Below, piece after piece: positions 1-9,338 of a DNA stretch of 64,000 nt. Location: positions 1,550,001 to 1,614,000 of the forward strand of contig JAAVVA010000001.1 of assembly GCA_018449715.1 (NCBI GenBank). The letters are read 5' to 3'. Below the pieces are notes generated by a model. It searched no databases. It saw only the letters and a program-made list of their open reading frames with translations, and had not been told where the DNA came from. The position numbers and the translations under genes are program-made. This stretch comes from Acidobacteriaceae bacterium dw_441. Its GTDB lineage: Bacteria; Acidobacteriota; Terriglobia; Terriglobales; Acidobacteriaceae. Position 1 is the stretch's first letter. Each line of letters begins with the position of its first letter.

Positions 1-96
1 GGAACCCTGAACCACATGCCAGCCAGTGCGTGGCCCACTGATTCTGTGGACCAGCTAAGGCAGAGCTACGTTTATCTTCATAAGCTTCGAGCGTGA
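1..96 (+). CDS. C-terminal end of an unidentified protein (5' truncated by window)
   Basis: Frame 1 is open from the first base to a TGA at 94-96 and encodes 31 residues ending LHKLRA. It lies just before the YdcZ-like gene on the same strand and could be the last part of an upstream gene of the same cluster. I recognise no family in so short a tail, and chance openness is possible. Confidence 0.3.
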   Translation, partial: GTLNHMPASAWPTDSVDQLRQSYVYLHKLRA

Positions 97-161
97 ATTG
101 TCCATATCGAAATTTATGCGTTGGAGTATCCGTATTGGTGTAATGCGAAAAAGGAGCACTT

Positions 162-605
162 ATGAAAGGCGTTTCGCTCGTCTTCTCCATCTTCCTCGGC
201 ATCATCCTTGCCCTGCATCTTTCCATGAATGGCAAAGTAGGTGCTTCCCTTGGAAATCCACGCGTCGCAAACGCTGTCTTCTGGTGTATCGGAGCATTTG
301 TAGCGCTCCTTATCGGAGCTACAGGATGGCAGTCAGGAGTGCTTAGTGGCTTGAAGGGAGTTAGTCCCTGGCTACTCACCGCTGGTGGTCTCGGGGCCTG
401 CCTGGTATTCGCAATTGCATGGCTGCTTCCGGATGTTGGCGCGAGAGCCATGTTCATCAGCCTCATCGCGGGTCAGGTTCTTGGCGGAATGATCATCTCT
501 CATTTTGGATGGTTAGGGTCGCCAACCCAACGAATCACACCTCTCAACACAATCGGTGCGCTGGTCATGCTGGCCGGCGTCGCCCTAGCAACCTACAGCA
601 AATAG
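162..605 (+). CDS. YdcZ/DUF606-type DMT-superfamily small membrane transporter
   Basis: The 147-residue product is almost wholly hydrophobic, with five likely membrane segments at about 4-20, 37-54, 70-89, 94-114 and 128-144. That is the size and topology of the YdcZ (DUF606) branch of the drug/metabolite transporter superfamily, whose members act in the inner membrane and mostly have unknown substrates. Family-like features are the small-residue-rich N terminus with a short NG-containing turn after helix 1 and the last helix reading GALVMLAGVAL. The ATG is well supported: AGGAG lies six bases upstream. The aldo/keto reductase gene starts 33 bp downstream on the same strand, so co-transcription is likely; a link to sugar or polyol metabolism is inference from neighbours only. 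Confidence 0.75.
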   Translation: MKGVSLVFSIFLGIILALHLSMNGKVGASLGNPRVANAVFWCIGAFVALLIGATGWQSGVLSGLKGVSPWLLTAGGLGACLVFAIAWLLPDVGARAMFISLIAGQVLGGMIISHFGWLGSPTQRITPLNTIGALVMLAGVALATYSK

Positions 606-638
606 AACATAGCTTTTACCGTTACAAAACAGGAAACC

Positions 639-1613
639 ATGCAAAAAGCAAAATTAGGTAAGACCGATCTTCAGGTCAGCACGCTGGCAATGGGTAGCGA
701 TGTTCTTGGAAGCAAGATCGACCAGGACACGACCTTTTCCCTGCTCGATTACTATGTCGGAGAAGGCGGCAACTTCATCGACACTGGAAACTTTTACGCA
801 AGCTGGCTCCCCGGATGCAAGGGTGGAGAAAGTGAAACCGTCATCGGTGCATGGATGAAGGCACGTGGTAATCGAGACAGGGTCATCGTCTCTTCAAAGC
901 TGGCCTTTGACTATCCCGGCTGTGAAGGCGGCCTCAGCGCTGCGGAGATTGAGCGCGAATGCGAGAAGAGCCTTCGACGTCTTCAGACGGATCGGCTCGA
1001 TCTTTACTACGCTCATCGTGACGACCGCGAAGTACCCCAGGAAGAAACGATGGCCGCATTCGATCGCCTGATTAAAGCTGGCAAGGTCCGTGCCCTCGGG
1101 GCCAGCAATCTTGCCGTCTGGCGCATAGCCCAGGCAAACACTATTGCGAAAGCTAATGGCGTCACACCTTACACGGTCGTACAACAGCGATACACCTATC
1201 TTCGACCTCGACACGGAGCAGATTTCGGCCCCCAGATCGTCATCGGAACGGAGCTAAAAGATTTCGCCCTCAGTGAAGATGTGGCACTCATTGCTTACTC
1301 CGTTTTATTGCAAGGGACTTACACCCGCGCGGAGCGCGAACTTCCTGCTCAGTTCGCTGGCCCCGAGTCAGATGAACGCCTCGATGCACTTCGAACTGTT
1401 GCGAAAGATACTGGACGCAATGCCAATCAAGTCATCATCGCCTGGATGCGCCAGAGCAAGCCCGCGGTACTTCCTATTATTGCTGGCAGCAAGATCGATC
1501 AATTGAAAGAAAACATAGCCGCTCTCGATTTGACTCTCGATGAGGAACAGATGCAGAAACTCAATACCGCGGGAGATCCTGTTATCAGGCAGGCCTGGAT
1601 ACAATCCACATAG
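639..1613 (+). CDS. Aldo/keto reductase
   Basis: This 324-residue protein is a full-length member of the aldo/keto reductase superfamily, cytoplasmic NADP(H)-dependent TIM-barrel enzymes that reduce aldehydes and ketones or oxidise sugar alcohols. The catalytic tetrad is visible: Asp48 in FIDTGNFY, Tyr53, Lys87 in VSSKLAF and His126 in LYYAHRDD. The C-terminal cofactor region reads PIIAGSK, followed by the usual helical tail. AGGA five bases before the ATG supports the start. It probably shares a transcript with the YdcZ-like gene. The convergent Gfo/Idh/MocA gene ends 57 bp downstream, and two sugar-type oxidoreductases side by side suggest a carbohydrate oxidation or isomerisation pathway. 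The exact substrate cannot be read from the sequence. Confidence 0.93.
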   Translation: MQKAKLGKTDLQVSTLAMGSDVLGSKIDQDTTFSLLDYYVGEGGNFIDTGNFYASWLPGCKGGESETVIGAWMKARGNRDRVIVSSKLAFDYPGCEGGLSAAEIERECEKSLRRLQTDRLDLYYAHRDDREVPQEETMAAFDRLIKAGKVRALGASNLAVWRIAQANTIAKANGVTPYTVVQQRYTYLRPRHGADFGPQIVIGTELKDFALSEDVALIAYSVLLQGTYTRAERELPAQFAGPESDERLDALRTVAKDTGRNANQVIIAWMRQSKPAVLPIIAGSKIDQLKENIAALDLTLDEEQMQKLNTAGDPVIRQAWIQST

Positions 1614-1670
1614 GTAAAACGACAGCGTGGCAATGAAGAAACGATCGCTGCCTCTTTCTGAGCTGCGCTG

Positions 1671-2804
1671 CTATATCGAAACCCAAGCCTGCTGTCTCGA
1701 GCTCTCGAGAACAGCATCTACAAGAAACAGTTGCCGTAAGCCGTCCTCGAAGGTCGGGTATTCGACCGGCGACGTACGATCTTCCACCGTGCGGTAGAAG
1801 CGCCGGAATGTCTGCTTGAAGGTTGCGTCGTAACCTTCACTATGTCCACCAGGAAGATCGGAATAGCTTTGCGCAGCGACTGGAAAGATTGTGGAATCCT
1901 TGATCAGCAGCTCGCTCGATTCGTTTCTATGTCCAATCCACAGCTCCTCAGGACGCTCCCCATCCCACACCGCCGATGCCTTCGTCCCATACACTTCGAG
2001 GAATAACCTGTTCTTGCGTCCCACTGAGACCTGACTTGTCGTCATTGACCCGCGAGCGACATCTCCCATCTTGAAGATCATCGATCCGAAATCCTCTGTA
2101 TCGATATTTACTTCGTCAAAGTCGATTGGAACCACATCCTTACCCTTGAACGTTTCGACGGAGCCCTTAGGCTTCTTGCGGGTTTTCATAAATGTCTGAA
2201 GATCGGCGCACAGGGATGTGATCTTCAGGCCAGTCACATGTTCCGCAAGGTCACACCAATGAGTACCGATATCGGCAAACGTGCGTGAACTCCCCGAATC
2301 AATTCTCCAATTCCAGTCCGTCTCGTAGAAAAGCCAATCCTGCGAGTAAGTGCCCTGGACGATGCGAATGTCTCCCAGCACGCCTTCTTCACGCACCCGC
2401 CGTAGATTCTGCAGCTGAGGATAGCTGCGGATGTTATAGAGCGTACAGTTCGCCAGCCCCTTGCTCTTAGCCAACTCGATCATGTCGTTAGCCTCTTCCA
2501 CCGTTGAGGCCAGAGGCTTCTCGCACATCACATGCTTGCCACGTTCCAATGAGCGCATTGTCATCTCATAATGCAGAGCGTTGGGTGAACAAATATGCAC
2601 TGCATCGATCTCAGGATCCTCAATCAGTTCACGGTAATCTCCCGTAGACCAGTCGATGCTCACGTCATCGGCAAACCTTCTGGCCCGTTCAGCAGTAGAC
2701 CCCGCGACCCCGACGACTTCCACACTTCCAAGTCTCCGCAGAGATTCGATATGCACACGTCCCATAAAGCCCGTGCCAAAGATCGCCACCTTAATCTTCT
2801 TCAA
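1671..2804 (-). CDS. Gfo/Idh/MocA family oxidoreductase
   Basis: The 377-residue product has the N-terminal Rossmann signature GTGFMG at residues 10-15 and the family's EKP motif at 95-97 (CEKPLAS), where the lysine contributes to catalysis. A C-terminal alpha/beta domain follows with the expected DIGTHWCDL stretch. Relatives are NAD(P)-dependent dehydrogenases of sugars, inositols and amino sugars. The start codon is TTG at 2804: GGAG lies seven bases upstream and no ATG fits better. The next gene on this strand upstream (small monooxygenase-fold protein, 2835-3134) ends 30 bp away and the DUF1080/FG-GAP gene precedes that, so these three probably form one transcript, possibly reading on from the receptor gene at 5323-8733. 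Substrate unknown. Confidence 0.92.
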   Translation of the reverse strand: MKKIKVAIFGTGFMGRVHIESLRRLGSVEVVGVAGSTAERARRFADDVSIDWSTGDYRELIEDPEIDAVHICSPNALHYEMTMRSLERGKHVMCEKPLASTVEEANDMIELAKSKGLANCTLYNIRSYPQLQNLRRVREEGVLGDIRIVQGTYSQDWLFYETDWNWRIDSGSSRTFADIGTHWCDLAEHVTGLKITSLCADLQTFMKTRKKPKGSVETFKGKDVVPIDFDEVNIDTEDFGSMIFKMGDVARGSMTTSQVSVGRKNRLFLEVYGTKASAVWDGERPEELWIGHRNESSELLIKDSTIFPVAAQSYSDLPGGHSEGYDATFKQTFRRFYRTVEDRTSPVEYPTFEDGLRQLFLVDAVLESSRQQAWVSI

Positions 2805-2834
2805 TCCGCTTCTCCAATCCGTTCAGTCTTTGTC

Positions 2835-3134
2835 TCAGACGAACTTCCGCCACCGAGTCACAGTCTGCTGAGCAATGGGATCATCCTTTTCACGATAGTC
2901 CAGGAATTTCTTGAAGTATGGTGCCGCGATGTGCGCATCCAGAGCCGCCTGATCCGCGAATTGCTCATAAAACATAAACAGCTTGTCGTTCTCCGGATCG
3001 CGATGCAACTCATAGCTTAGACAACCCTTCTCTTCATGCGTTGGCGCAATCAGAGACTGCAGTTCTCTCGCGAGGTCTTCCTCGCGTCCGTCCTTTGCTT
3101 CCAAATGGACATTCAGAATGATCGTGTCAGCCAT
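2835..3134 (-). CDS. Antibiotic biosynthesis monooxygenase (ABM)-fold protein / putative quinol monooxygenase
   Basis: A 99-residue protein with the dimeric alpha-beta barrel pattern of the ABM (YgiN-like) family: an N-terminal strand of the type IILNVHLEAKDGREED, then the conserved CLSYELHRDPEN and FMFYEQFADQAALDAH blocks. Family members include quinol and heme monooxygenases that need no cofactor, but many are uncharacterised. Two in-frame starts exist. I chose the ATG at 3134 because GGAAG lies about six bases upstream, whereas the ATG at 3149 lacks a good ribosome site. It lies between the Gfo/Idh/MocA and DUF1080/FG-GAP genes on one strand. Its role in the cluster is unclear. Confidence 0.85.
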   Translation of the reverse strand: MADTIILNVHLEAKDGREEDLARELQSLIAPTHEEKGCLSYELHRDPENDKLFMFYEQFADQAALDAHIAAPYFKKFLDYREKDDPIAQQTVTRWRKFV

Positions 3135-3185
3135 TATCACTTCCTTCATTATTTTTTGAGAATCGCAGCATTAGTCTCAGCACTG

Positions 3186-5201
3186 TTATTTCGCGCCTGC
3201 TTTTGACTGAGGCTTCCCCCAGAAGATGTACAGTCCCCGCTTCGTAGCGGCAACAATGTCCATCACTCCATCACCATTCAGATCCAGCGGCAACAGGTTG
3301 TCACCTGCGCCCGAATCATTGTGGATCAACTCAGGCTCCAGTCTGGCCCCCCCTGGAGACTTCGGATCACGCACCGTCTTGTACCAGTAAAGATATGGAG
3401 GACCGTATACGTCCGGATCGAGGAAGTCGTCTCGATGCGAAAACTGTCGTTTGCCGACGATAAAGTCAGGAATGCCATCTCCATCGACATCGCCTACCGC
3501 TGAGCCGTGCAGCTCGGAGAAGATCACTCCTCCTGCGTTCTCGGTGTTGTAGTCATCCATCACCATGTGCTGCACAAATGTGATCTCGCCACTGCTCGAC
3601 TTCTTTTGCTCGAACCACGCCAGGCCAAAACCATGCGCCTCAAGCTGGGTTATCACGTCATTAAGTCCATCGCCATTCACATCGTAGATTCCGATCGTTG
3701 CACCGCCTGGCCCAATCCTTCCCCACCGTCCAAATGCCACTGGGTTGTACTTCCAAGGCCCCTGGTCCGCACCTGAAGCAGGTTGCTCCCACCATCCATC
3801 CGCTCCAACAATGTCAGGCTTTCCATCACCGTTCACATCGCCCACACCGATTCCGTGCGCAGGCCAGGGACCCTTCTCCGACACATTATGAACTGTCCAT
3901 GTATCAGTCGGATGCGCTGGATCTGGCTTCGCATAACGCATATAGCCGTTTGCGATATACACCAACTCAGGCTTGCCATCGCCGTCGATATCAATCAGGA
4001 TCGAGTTTTCGGCCTGCATCGTAGGGACGACGCGGTACTGCTTCCAGCGACGCGAAGAGTTGCCAGGATTAATGTACAAAACCGCACCGTGACTTAAGTT
4101 TGTCGCAATGATGTCCGCCCATCCGTCTCCATTGAAGTCGTAAGCATGCTGTATCCACACCGAATACTCTGTCGAAGGATTGAAGGTGCGTGCCGGGTAA
4201 ATCTCTCTCGACTTTGTGAAGTCCGGCCCATAGTACAAGTACGCGCCCGAAATAAGGTCGACCTTACCGTCATGGTTGAAATCCGCTGCAGCAGCCGTCC
4301 AGTTGTAATAGAACGGTGTAATTCGTTGAATGCGAAAGCGGTTCCCGACCTTCTCTTCGGGCTGCACCCTCACTGCAATATCTTTATAGGACACTGCTTT
4401 GAAATGGACCTCGCTTCCCTTCCCCACATAAAGAGCTATCTGGCCGAAGGATTCGATGTCCTGATTTTCCGTGGCGGCACTTACCTCTTGTCCCGTGTCG
4501 TTCAAATATCCACGCATCACGTTCTCATCCAGCAACAGTTCCAGCTCATTCCACTGCCCGGATCTCACACCGGCGCGAATCCGTTGGATCGGCACCTGGT
4601 CCGGAGAGATCTGATAAACCGTTGGATCGTTCAACACCTGAGGAAGTGTCGTCGGCTCATCTTGCGGTGGAGCAAATCGAAACTGTCCTCGCGCATCCCG
4701 CAACTTTTCACGCGCGACGATCCCACCATGATCGTCCAGTGTTAACGAGTAGGCACCCAGATCCATCCCCTTGATCCCCAGATAGGTTCCCGTCCATCCG
4801 TTGTCAGCCTTCGCCATCCTCACCAGGATTCCCGTGTCACATGCACCGGTGCAACGGAATGCGGCATAAGCTCCAACATCCTGAAGTGAGTGATCGAGTA
4901 CAAGCCACCCATCCCCTGCCATTCCATTTCCTACAATCTCGCCCTTTTCTGCCTTCCACTCTGCAGCCCCAAGCTTTTGCCAACCGTTAAGATTGGTACC
5001 ATCCACCTTTGTATCGGGTACAAAGCTGGGTCCACGTAAAGCTATCGGTTCCTGCGCATTGGAAACGGATTGAGCAATTGCCATCCATCCAATAAAAAGT
5101 CCGGCTCCAAATATCTGGAAGCAGACTGCAAGCTTGCCATGAAAGATCCTGATGTGCACTCTCAACTCCGCTCTATCGCTAGAACTTCCAGTTACTGCCA
5201 T
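3186..5201 (-). CDS. Secreted fusion of a DUF1080 (LamG-like) domain with FG-GAP/VCBS repeats
   Basis: The 671-residue product has a hydrophobic N-terminal segment (about 24-46) that looks like a signal peptide or anchor. The next ~230 residues resemble DUF1080, a concanavalin-like fold now linked to 3-keto-disaccharide hydrolases, with the typical start DGTNLNGWQKLGAAEWK. From about residue 300 to the end there are at least seven calcium-binding FG-GAP repeats, seen as DFNHDGKVDLI, DFNGDGWADII, DIDGDGKPELV, DVNGDGKPDIV, DVNGDGLNDVI, DVDGDGIPDFI and DLNGDGVMDIV. This is a beta-propeller fused to a putative glycan-handling domain, so a periplasmic or cell-surface role in carbohydrate binding or cleavage is likely. 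The start is uncertain: no strong ribosome site is visible and a GTG about 14 codons on is possible. It follows the receptor gene at 5323-8733 in the same direction. Confidence 0.85.
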   Translation of the reverse strand: MAVTGSSSDRAELRVHIRIFHGKLAVCFQIFGAGLFIGWMAIAQSVSNAQEPIALRGPSFVPDTKVDGTNLNGWQKLGAAEWKAEKGEIVGNGMAGDGWLVLDHSLQDVGAYAAFRCTGACDTGILVRMAKADNGWTGTYLGIKGMDLGAYSLTLDDHGGIVAREKLRDARGQFRFAPPQDEPTTLPQVLNDPTVYQISPDQVPIQRIRAGVRSGQWNELELLLDENVMRGYLNDTGQEVSAATENQDIESFGQIALYVGKGSEVHFKAVSYKDIAVRVQPEEKVGNRFRIQRITPFYYNWTAAAADFNHDGKVDLISGAYLYYGPDFTKSREIYPARTFNPSTEYSVWIQHAYDFNGDGWADIIATNLSHGAVLYINPGNSSRRWKQYRVVPTMQAENSILIDIDGDGKPELVYIANGYMRYAKPDPAHPTDTWTVHNVSEKGPWPAHGIGVGDVNGDGKPDIVGADGWWEQPASGADQGPWKYNPVAFGRWGRIGPGGATIGIYDVNGDGLNDVITQLEAHGFGLAWFEQKKSSSGEITFVQHMVMDDYNTENAGGVIFSELHGSAVGDVDGDGIPDFIVGKRQFSHRDDFLDPDVYGPPYLYWYKTVRDPKSPGGARLEPELIHNDSGAGDNLLPLDLNGDGVMDIVAATKRGLYIFWGKPQSKAGAK

Positions 5202-5322
5202 TTACGCAGATATCCGCCAGCTTCGAAACCAGGTTTGACACTGGCTGTTGATAAGACCTTTCAAGCTAGTCCCCTTTCACAAGGGGACTACCAGGCCTTC
5301 CACTTCTATCGTCTACGAGTTA

Positions 5323-8300
5323 CTAGAAACTGATTCGACCTCCCAGGCGGAAGTACCTCTGGTCGATCTGTCTTCCCAATGGACTCAGAGCCGTGATTGT
5401 CCCGAAGCCAGTGGTTGACACGTTGTTATTCGGGTTCGCGAAGTGAGGCGTATTCGTCACGTTGTACGAGTCCAGCCTCAGGTTCAGATTCATCCGATCC
5501 CAGATGTGGAACTGCCGTTGAATAGCAGCATCCAGATTCGTCGCACCCGGTCCACGCAGTGAGTTGTACCCCGCACTACCAAACTTCACTGTGTTTACTG
5601 GAGCAAACGCTGATGTATCGAAATACGTAGTACCGAAGACACCCCGTCCGGTCTTTGCCACCGAGTTCTTCACTCGGTCTGCACGCTGCGTATTGCCAGG
5701 GCAGTTGCAGGAAGATCCATCTGCAAGAATGCTGAACGGTAATCCGGACAGATGGTAGAAGGTACCATTCAAAGACCATCCACCCGTGATAGCCGCCAGG
5801 AAGCCGTGGTTCAGGTAGGGCTTGTTCTTTCCGAAGGGTAGCTCGTAGGTTGCGTTCACAATGAAGTTATGCGTGCGATCTACTGGGGCCAGCGAGCGGT
5901 TCAGTTCCTTATACTCTGGAATCCAGATCTGGCCCGACGGAAATCCGGATTGCATATTCTTCGACCAGGTATAGGCCATCTTCATGGACAAACCATTCTG
6001 AAGCCGCTTGCTTACTGCAATCTGCAGAGAGTTGTATCCACTATCCATCACCGGCCTGAACACGTTCGTCGTACCTGTGATCTTCAGCGCTGGAGTGTTG
6101 AGAGGCTGCGAGGCCGCTCCTCCGCCCAGCGTTCCATAGTTGAAGTTGAAGGAACCACCAAGGTTCACAACATGCGTTCCCACATAACCACCCGAGGCTA
6201 GGAAACCGCCGGGAAACTCTTTCTCGAGCATCAGGTTGTAAGACTCCACATAGCCGCGTCGGAAGTTCTTATCTGTTGTATTGGCATTCGCCGTTCCCAC
6301 CGGGATATTGACTGTCCCGTTGTCATTGAAGGTCGGTGCATTCAAAATTGGGAAGCCGGTGGTAAGACTGCCGGCAGCAGTGTAGGCATTCGTACCCGTA
6401 GCCGTGTACTGCACTTCGCTGGGATAGTTCTGGACCAAAGCCTGGGCCATCGCCACCTGCATCGGAGAGATCGAGGCTCCTCCACGAATGACAAAGTTCG
6501 CAAAGGGACGATAGGAGATACCGACGCTCGGTGCAAACAGCTTCTTCGATACCTTGATACCGCAGTCGCCTGGAGTGCCTCCGACACCGCAGAGTTGGAT
6601 CGTCGGATTATTCACATCGGTCAACATGTTGTTGTACTCAATCCCGCGCCCCTCACGTGTCGGAACAGGGTAGTACTCCCAACGCACACCGTAGTTGATC
6701 GTCAGGTTACGACTCGCCTGCCACTGATCTCGAACGTAAAATCCAATCTGATACTGGCGTAGGGTCAGAAAATTATCAAACTGCACCCATGTCGTCTGGT
6801 ACTGCGGCAGACCAAGCAGGAAGTCGCCAACCGAGTTGAATTCACGCACAGGTGTGGCCGTCACGCCATTTGCTGGATCCGGAGCGCGGGCTGTAAGTCC
6901 TCCAGGAAAATAAAAGAGCGTGTTTCGAATTTCTTTGTGATTGATACGGAGACGTATGATGTCACCTCCCGCGCGGATGTTATGGGATTTGTAAGTCTTC
7001 GTCACATTGCCGACGTACTCGAAGATAGGATCTTTGTATTCAAGCGGAGGATACGAATAGCCGAACGTTCCGTTCCCCGTACTACCGCCATAGTTTGCGA
7101 TCGCGAAATTGGGCATTCCACCGGCAAGGGGTAGCGTGCCTTGATTGGAGCCGGGGATACCCAGCACATCAGATCCATACTTCTGGTCAGCCAGCACAGG
7201 GGACAGCAGTTGGTGGGCTTGCGTCACACCAAAGGTCGCGTCGAAGACGAGTGTGGGTGTGGCCACATAGGTTGCTGAGGCGGAAACCGCCAACGTAGCT
7301 CCCTGCTGCAGATAGTTGCCAGCACCAGCTGAGCTAAACGCAGGCCAGGCACCGCTGCTTCCTCCAAGGATCGGACCAAAAAGCGGATTGGTCACTGCGA
7401 AGTAGGGCTGGTAGCCGTAACGTGCCGAAATTCTCAGTTTCTGCGTTGGTACATAGTCAAACTTCGTATCAATCTTATGCAGGTTGTAAGACGTTCCCTG
7501 AATCACGGAATAATTGTTTACCGTACCAGGCAGGTTTGGTGCCGGAATATACGGAATCAGCTTTGCTGTAACCGGATTGATGCGGTTCTCAGGAATGATG
7601 TTTCCCGGAAACTGCGTCTTCCCGATACCTGTCGTCGGATCGCCAGTAGCCGGATCATAGATTGGCGTTGTTGAAGCCGACATATCACCCCTCAGCATCG
7701 CCGGCGTCGGAGTCGAGATAATACCCGCCAGTGAAGCTCTCGTAAACGAACCCTCGTAGCTTCCGAAGTAGAACAGCTTATCTTTAATCAGGCGGCCGCC
7801 AATCGATCCACCTACCGTGTTGTCTACAAGATGAGGGGCACTCTGCCCTGCCGGCTGAAAGAAGTTCCGCGCCTCCGTGTAGTTGTTAACATTCTGCTCG
7901 TAGAGCGAACCGTGCATCTGGTTGGTGCCGCTCTTCAATTGCACCGTCACTGCCGGGCCGCCCGAAAGGCCCTGCTCCGCGTCAGGACTATTCGTCACAA
8001 TGTTGACGCTTTCGATCGCTTCCGTGGAAGGGACGAAGGTTGTGTACTGCTGAACCCAGGGGTTCGTCGCGCTTACACCTTCAATGCGCACGTTGGGGCC
8101 CTGTGTTCCTGTGCCATTAGCCGCAAACTGCATCGATTTCGACGGATTGTTGGTTCCGCCTGCAAGCTGTCCACCTGGAGGCACCATGCCCGGCACCATG
8201 TTCAGAACTCCCTGGTAAGTGCGAGTGGGCTGCGGTGCGTTTTGAAAAGTTTCGACTGAAAGTTGTGTGTGGACATCCGCCCGATCCGTCTGCAGGAGAG

Positions 8301-8733
8301 CGGTATCCGTCCGGACTTCAATCTGCTCGGTTACGTCGCCAACCTTCATCTCAACATCAACACGAGCGATCGTGTTGCTTGCCACTTCTACACGAGGATT
8401 TGTATATCCACCGAATCCTGTCTTCGATACCGTCAGTTTGTATACCCCTGGAGGCAACGTTGAAAGTGTGTAAAGGCCACCGTCATTCGTCTCGGCAGAG
8501 CGTACTGTGTTTGTTTGCAGTTCCGTGATCTGGACCGTAGCTCCTGGGACGGCCGCTCCAGTTTGGTCCACAATTGTGCCCACGATAGATCCAAATAGCG
8601 TTTGCGCATTAATATGAATTGCCGTGCCGAGCATAAATGCCAACAGCACACACGCAAGCATCACCGAACGCAATAAGCCCGTTCCGGCCACCGGACTCGC
8701 CATACTCTTTGATAGCGTTGTTTCGCGCATCAT
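5323..8733 (-). CDS. TonB-dependent receptor, Oar type with carboxypeptidase-regulatory-like domain (TBDR1)
   Basis: This 1136-residue outer-membrane receptor has an N-terminal signal segment ending near AQTLFG, then a carboxypeptidase-regulatory-like beta domain (about 48-130, GTIVDQTGAAVPGATVQI). A plug-like region starting near TRTYQGVLNMVPG follows, then a long barrel ending in an aromatic residue (RLGGRISF), the usual signal for beta-barrel insertion. Members import large or scarce substrates powered by TonB. The double ATG start has GAGGTGA a few bases upstream. The DUF1080/FG-GAP gene starts 121 bp downstream on the same strand and a DUF4838 gene lies upstream, so a glycan or oligosaccharide substrate is the likeliest inference. 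A sigma70-like promoter with a palindrome lies about 92-119 bp upstream of the start. Confidence 0.93.
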   Translation of the reverse strand: MMRETTLSKSMASPVAGTGLLRSVMLACVLLAFMLGTAIHINAQTLFGSIVGTIVDQTGAAVPGATVQITELQTNTVRSAETNDGGLYTLSTLPPGVYKLTVSKTGFGGYTNPRVEVASNTIARVDVEMKVGDVTEQIEVRTDTALLQTDRADVHTQLSVETFQNAPQPTRTYQGVLNMVPGMVPPGGQLAGGTNNPSKSMQFAANGTGTQGPNVRIEGVSATNPWVQQYTTFVPSTEAIESVNIVTNSPDAEQGLSGGPAVTVQLKSGTNQMHGSLYEQNVNNYTEARNFFQPAGQSAPHLVDNTVGGSIGGRLIKDKLFYFGSYEGSFTRASLAGIISTPTPAMLRGDMSASTTPIYDPATGDPTTGIGKTQFPGNIIPENRINPVTAKLIPYIPAPNLPGTVNNYSVIQGTSYNLHKIDTKFDYVPTQKLRISARYGYQPYFAVTNPLFGPILGGSSGAWPAFSSAGAGNYLQQGATLAVSASATYVATPTLVFDATFGVTQAHQLLSPVLADQKYGSDVLGIPGSNQGTLPLAGGMPNFAIANYGGSTGNGTFGYSYPPLEYKDPIFEYVGNVTKTYKSHNIRAGGDIIRLRINHKEIRNTLFYFPGGLTARAPDPANGVTATPVREFNSVGDFLLGLPQYQTTWVQFDNFLTLRQYQIGFYVRDQWQASRNLTINYGVRWEYYPVPTREGRGIEYNNMLTDVNNPTIQLCGVGGTPGDCGIKVSKKLFAPSVGISYRPFANFVIRGGASISPMQVAMAQALVQNYPSEVQYTATGTNAYTAAGSLTTGFPILNAPTFNDNGTVNIPVGTANANTTDKNFRRGYVESYNLMLEKEFPGGFLASGGYVGTHVVNLGGSFNFNYGTLGGGAASQPLNTPALKITGTTNVFRPVMDSGYNSLQIAVSKRLQNGLSMKMAYTWSKNMQSGFPSGQIWIPEYKELNRSLAPVDRTHNFIVNATYELPFGKNKPYLNHGFLAAITGGWSLNGTFYHLSGLPFSILADGSSCNCPGNTQRADRVKNSVAKTGRGVFGTTYFDTSAFAPVNTVKFGSAGYNSLRGPGATNLDAAIQRQFHIWDRMNLNLRLDSYNVTNTPHFANPNNNVSTTGFGTITALSPLGRQIDQRYFRLGGRISF

Positions 8734-8824
8734 TCGTTCACCTCACACAATTTCAATAGTTCCGTAAAGAACTTCTGTCAGATTTTGAAATCAACTAATG
8801 CTCAGGAACTTAGCCGGGACAGTG

Positions 8825-8868
8825 GATATAACAATAAAAAAACAACTGTCAAGCAATAAATTGCTCAA
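8825..8868 (-). promoter_or_regulatory. Promoter and palindromic operator candidate for TBDR1
   Basis: On the minus strand TTGACA (8847-8852) is followed after 16 bases by TATATC (8825-8830), a good sigma70-like pair in an A/T-rich stretch about 92 bases before the receptor start codon. Touching the upstream edge of the -35 box is the 14-bp palindrome AGCAATAAATTGCT (8852-8865 within a slightly longer dyad), a plausible binding site for a dimeric regulator. Confidence 0.55.
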
Positions 8869-9268
8869 GTTCATTAAGGAACTATTTCATGCATTCGCAA
8901 GGATTCGGATCCGGCCTTTAAGCCACGATTAGCCCGTCGCAACCGTGTTATCCGGGAAGCTGGACTGATGTGCTTCTGTTTTTCTCTTTGCTAGCGGCTT
9001 TCTATCGACTCACTCACCGAGCACCGCCTCTTTTCGCAGGTCTGCGTAAAGCCCATGTGGTCAATAGATGTGTCCAGGAGAAAGACTTGGACAATCCAAA
9101 TTGCTCGAAGACTGGCAGCTACGGCATAGGCGGAGTACAGATTCAGTCTTCAATAGGTCAGGTACGCGGCCAGTGCGTACATCCACTTCTGTCCAGGTCG
9201 GATATATCGCTTTCGGGGCTGACCGCAATTGTGATCGAGTGCGATGCCGAACTACACTTAAACCTCGA
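8869..9268. other. Intergenic stretch without recognisable features
   Basis: About 400 bases between the TBDR1 promoter and the hairpin downstream of the first DUF4838 gene. Frames open across it on the plus strand encode low-complexity, family-free sequence without a ribosome site, and I see no hairpin or repeat of note. Confidence 0.5.
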
Positions 9269-9297
9269 CCCGGAGCTGTAGCTCACACAGCTCCGGG
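9269..9297 (-). terminator. Hairpin downstream of first DUF4838 gene
   Basis: A perfect 11-bp inverted repeat (CCCGGAGCTGT / ACAGCTCCGGG) with a 7-base loop lies about 40 bp beyond the stop codon of the DUF4838 gene. The following T-run is weak on both strands, so it could act as a transcript-end stabiliser rather than a classical terminator. Confidence 0.5.
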
Positions 9298-9338
9298 CAA
9301 AGATCGGTATCATCGTGTAAAGTCGCGACCCTCGCGAT

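Noticed and set aside
8970..9281. 103-codon plus-strand frame in the gap after TBDR1
   Set aside because: No ribosome site or family signature, and the C-terminal half runs into the hairpin region; probably non-coding.
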